A stretch of 64,000 bases of DNA from an uncultured Gammaproteobacteria bacterium. GTDB lineage: Bacteria > Pseudomonadota > Gammaproteobacteria > Arenicellales > Poriferihabitantaceae. The notes under the pieces are model-generated. The model was not told the DNA's origin and did not search any database. It saw only the letters and a program-made list of their open reading frames with translations. The stretch's first letter is position 1. Every line of letters starts with the position of its first letter. Position numbers and translations under genes: made by a program. Shown here piece after piece: positions 62,163 to 64,000 of this stretch. The stretch is from assembly GCA_937992195.1 (NCBI GenBank), contig CALKKV010000009.1, forward strand, positions 73,832-137,831. The letters run 5' to 3'.

Positions 62163-64000
62163 AGATGTCATTTTGTCTTATCCAACGCTGGATGAGAAGC
62201 GGAACACTTTCTGGATGATGCTGCTTAAGTTGCTCTGCTATTTGCTCAACTTTGGGTAGCAAGCCGATATCTCTGCCCAGGTCCGCAATCCGCATCTGCT
62301 GTAATCCGGTTTGTCGTGTCCCTAGCATCTCCCCTGGGCCACGATGCTCCAAATCTTTCTGCGCGATTTCGAAGCCGTCATTACTGTCACGCAGGAGGGC
62401 GAGACGATCTTTCGCTAGTCGACCGAGAGGGGGCTTATAAAGTAACACGCAGTTAGCCTGCTCGGCGCCGCGTCCAACTCTGCCGCGCAGTTGATGCAGT
62501 TGTGCAAGGCCCAGTCTCTCAGCATTTTCTATAATCATTAGGTTCGCATTCGGCACGTCAACGCCAACCTCGATAACCGTGGTCGCAACTAACACATTGG
62601 ATTTAGCATCGCGAAACTTCTGCATGACAGAATCTTTTTCTTTGCCTTTCATTTTGCCATGGACCAGAGCTACGTTTAGTTCCGGGAGCGCTTGTTCAAG
62701 AGAACCCCATGTGTCCGTTGCCGCTTGTGCCTGCAAAGTATCTGATTCTTCTATCAATGGGCAAACCCAATAAACCTGTTGGCCTTCGGCGCAAACATGA
62801 CGTATCCGTTCAACTATATCTTCTCTGCGGGTGTCCGGTAGCACAACAGTATTTACTGCTTTCCTACCTGGCGGAAGTTCATCAATACTAGAGACATCTA
62901 GATCGGCATAAAACACCATCGCTAGCGAACGCGGAATCGGCGTTGCGCTCATAATAAGTTGATGTGGCACCTGATTCTTTTTATTGCCTTTGTTGCGAAG
63001 AGCTAGGCGCTGATCCACCCCGAAACGATGTTGTTCGTCAACAATCACAAGACCCAGTTGCGCAAAGTCTACCTGTTCCTGAAACAACGCATGGGTGCCG
63101 ACCACCATTTGCGCGCTGCCATTGGAAATGTTAGCTAATGCTTTTCGTCGCTCCGCCGCCGGAAGTTTTCCGGTGAGCCATTCCACTTGCACTCCGATTT
63201 TTTCAAACCAGCCGCTAAAGTTTTTCCGGTGTTGTTCAGCGAGCAATTCGGTTGGCGCCATCAATGCAGCCTGAAAACCGGCGTCGATTGCCTGCAATGC
63301 TGCAGCGGCGGCAACAACAGTTTTGCCTGACCCAACATCGCCCTGAATCATTCGCAAGGCCGGAATGGCTTGTGAGATATCGGTTGCTGTTTCTTCTATA
63401 ACACGCAATTGCGCGTTGGTCAGTTGAAAGCCGAGTAACGGTTTTAACTTTTCCCAAGACCTTCGGTTTAATGAAAACTTTGGTGCTACCGCAGTAACCC
63501 GTTGCTGTCGCAGCTGAAACAAGGCGAGGTGGTGGGCGACCATTTCTTCCAGTGCAAGTCTTTGTAGCGACGGGTGTTTATGTGCAACCAGGGTTGCGGT
63601 GTCGATATCTGCAGGGGGCGTGTGGGCAGTTTGTAATGCTTGCTTCAAAGGTGGCAATGAAAACTGTTCGCATACAGCCGGCGGGATCAACTCCGCCAGA
63701 TCTGGCAGGGCCAAGGTTAAAGATTGAGCAGCCAGCTTTCGAATGACATTCGGCCCGACGCCTTCAGTAGCAGGATAAACAGGCGTCAGTGAAGTTTCTA
63801 AATTTGTTTCTGGTTGTTCGTTAGTAATTCGGTACTCAGGGTGAACCATTTCAAGCGAGCGTGGGCCACGGCGTGCTTCCCCGAAACACTTGATCCACTT
63901 ACCTCGCGCAAATGCCTTTTGTTGTGATTGGTTAAAATGGAAGAATCGCAAAGTAATCAGGCCAGTAGTGTCGCTGACCTTAACTAGCAAACTGCGCCTT
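62149..64000 (-). CDS. recG: ATP-dependent DNA helicase RecG, N-terminus beyond the window
   Basis: 617 residues in the window; the frame stays open to the right edge, so roughly the first 75-80 residues are missing. The N-terminal wedge (OB) domain is present ('VSDTTGLITLRFFHFNQSQQKAFARGKW'), then Walker A 'IQGDVGSGKTVVAAAAAL', the 'DEQHRFG' box, 'SATPIPRSLAM' and 'QLRGRVGRGAEQANC'. RecG reverses stalled forks and processes branched DNA. It overlaps ubiA at its 3' end. Confidence 0.95.
   Translation of the reverse strand, partial: RRSLLVKVSDTTGLITLRFFHFNQSQQKAFARGKWIKCFGEARRGPRSLEMVHPEYRITNEQPETNLETSLTPVYPATEGVGPNVIRKLAAQSLTLALPDLAELIPPAVCEQFSLPPLKQALQTAHTPPADIDTATLVAHKHPSLQRLALEEMVAHHLALFQLRQQRVTAVAPKFSLNRRSWEKLKPLLGFQLTNAQLRVIEETATDISQAIPALRMIQGDVGSGKTVVAAAAALQAIDAGFQAALMAPTELLAEQHRKNFSGWFEKIGVQVEWLTGKLPAAERRKALANISNGSAQMVVGTHALFQEQVDFAQLGLVIVDEQHRFGVDQRLALRNKGNKKNQVPHQLIMSATPIPRSLAMVFYADLDVSSIDELPPGRKAVNTVVLPDTRREDIVERIRHVCAEGQQVYWVCPLIEESDTLQAQAATDTWGSLEQALPELNVALVHGKMKGKEKDSVMQKFRDAKSNVLVATTVIEVGVDVPNANLMIIENAERLGLAQLHQLRGRVGRGAEQANCVLLYKPPLGRLAKDRLALLRDSNDGFEIAQKDLEHRGPGEMLGTRQTGLQQMRIADLGRDIGLLPKVEQIAEQLKQHHPESVPLLIQRWIRQNDIYANV

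Overview
The window looks like chromosome from a free-living, probably marine, gammaproteobacterium of moderate GC content. The evidence is gene order and gene content: a tRNA block followed by tig-clpP-clpX-lon-hupB-tRNAs-ppiD, gammaproteobacterial DjlA, DarP, PriA, DusC and PyrC types, a second EF-G of the kind seen in Vibrio- and Pseudoalteromonas-like genomes, and a periplasmic formate dehydrogenase with a b-type cytochrome. No order or genus can be fixed from the sequence alone. I see no prophage, plasmid genes, CRISPR array or rRNA operon; the only mobile DNA is one short MITE-like element.

Layout. 1-2.8 kb: the end of a formate dehydrogenase locus (alpha subunit cut by the window edge, FeS subunit, a small lipoprotein, cytochrome b subunit), closed by a strong terminator. 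2.9-5.75 kb: a tight four-gene operon (unknown protein, exported ankyrin protein, biotin/lipoate-ligase-like protein, Tat-exported Rieske protein with one cluster ligand replaced), probably tied to the formate dehydrogenase. 5.8-17.3 kb: mixed genes, including four EamA transporters, DUF2237, DUF1499 and NRDE proteins, CvfB, RbgA, DusC, a YcaQ-type DNA glycosylase and a desaturase. 17.2-27.3 kb: histidine utilisation. hutU-hutC-hutI run leftward and hutF-hutH rightward from a shared promoter carrying a HutC-type operator. Beside them lie a histidine-ammonia-lyase-like protein without the MIO tripeptide, an SDR without its catalytic Tyr/Lys, and an ornithine-cyclodeaminase family protein. HutF is present and HutG is not in the window.

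27.3-30.4 kb: an ammonium transporter gene overlapping a gene of unknown family, followed by its diverged paralogue. 30.8-34.4 kb: darP and DUF1289 genes, a 253-bp MITE next to a sulfotransferase gene, a glutamine amidotransferase and DjlA. 34.8-44.1 kb: second EF-G, a small exported protein, a membrane glycosyltransferase divergent from a family-2 glycosyltransferase plus DUF547 gene, a candidate small RNA, a CPA1 antiporter, an M20 peptidase and Tag glycosylase. 44.1-56.9 kb: htpG with a sigma-32-like promoter, tRNA-Pro, tRNA-Arg, tRNA-His, tRNA-Leu, then trigger factor and the ClpXP/Lon proteolysis genes, HU, tRNA-Val, tRNA-Asp and PpiD. 56.9-64 kb: pyrC, priA, a region with several DnaA boxes, a NUDIX gene, ubiA and recG (cut by the window edge).

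The most striking finding is that the tRNA-Arg(UCU) gene at 46340-46715 is split in the anticodon loop by a 299-nt insert with the hallmarks of a compact self-splicing group I intron (P1 with a U.G splice-site pair, P3, P4, P6, P7, P8 and a terminal G). Other points worth a second look are the MIO-less HAL homologue beside hut, the Amt-coupled paralogue pair, the altered Rieske centre, and the DnaA-box cluster upstream of priA.
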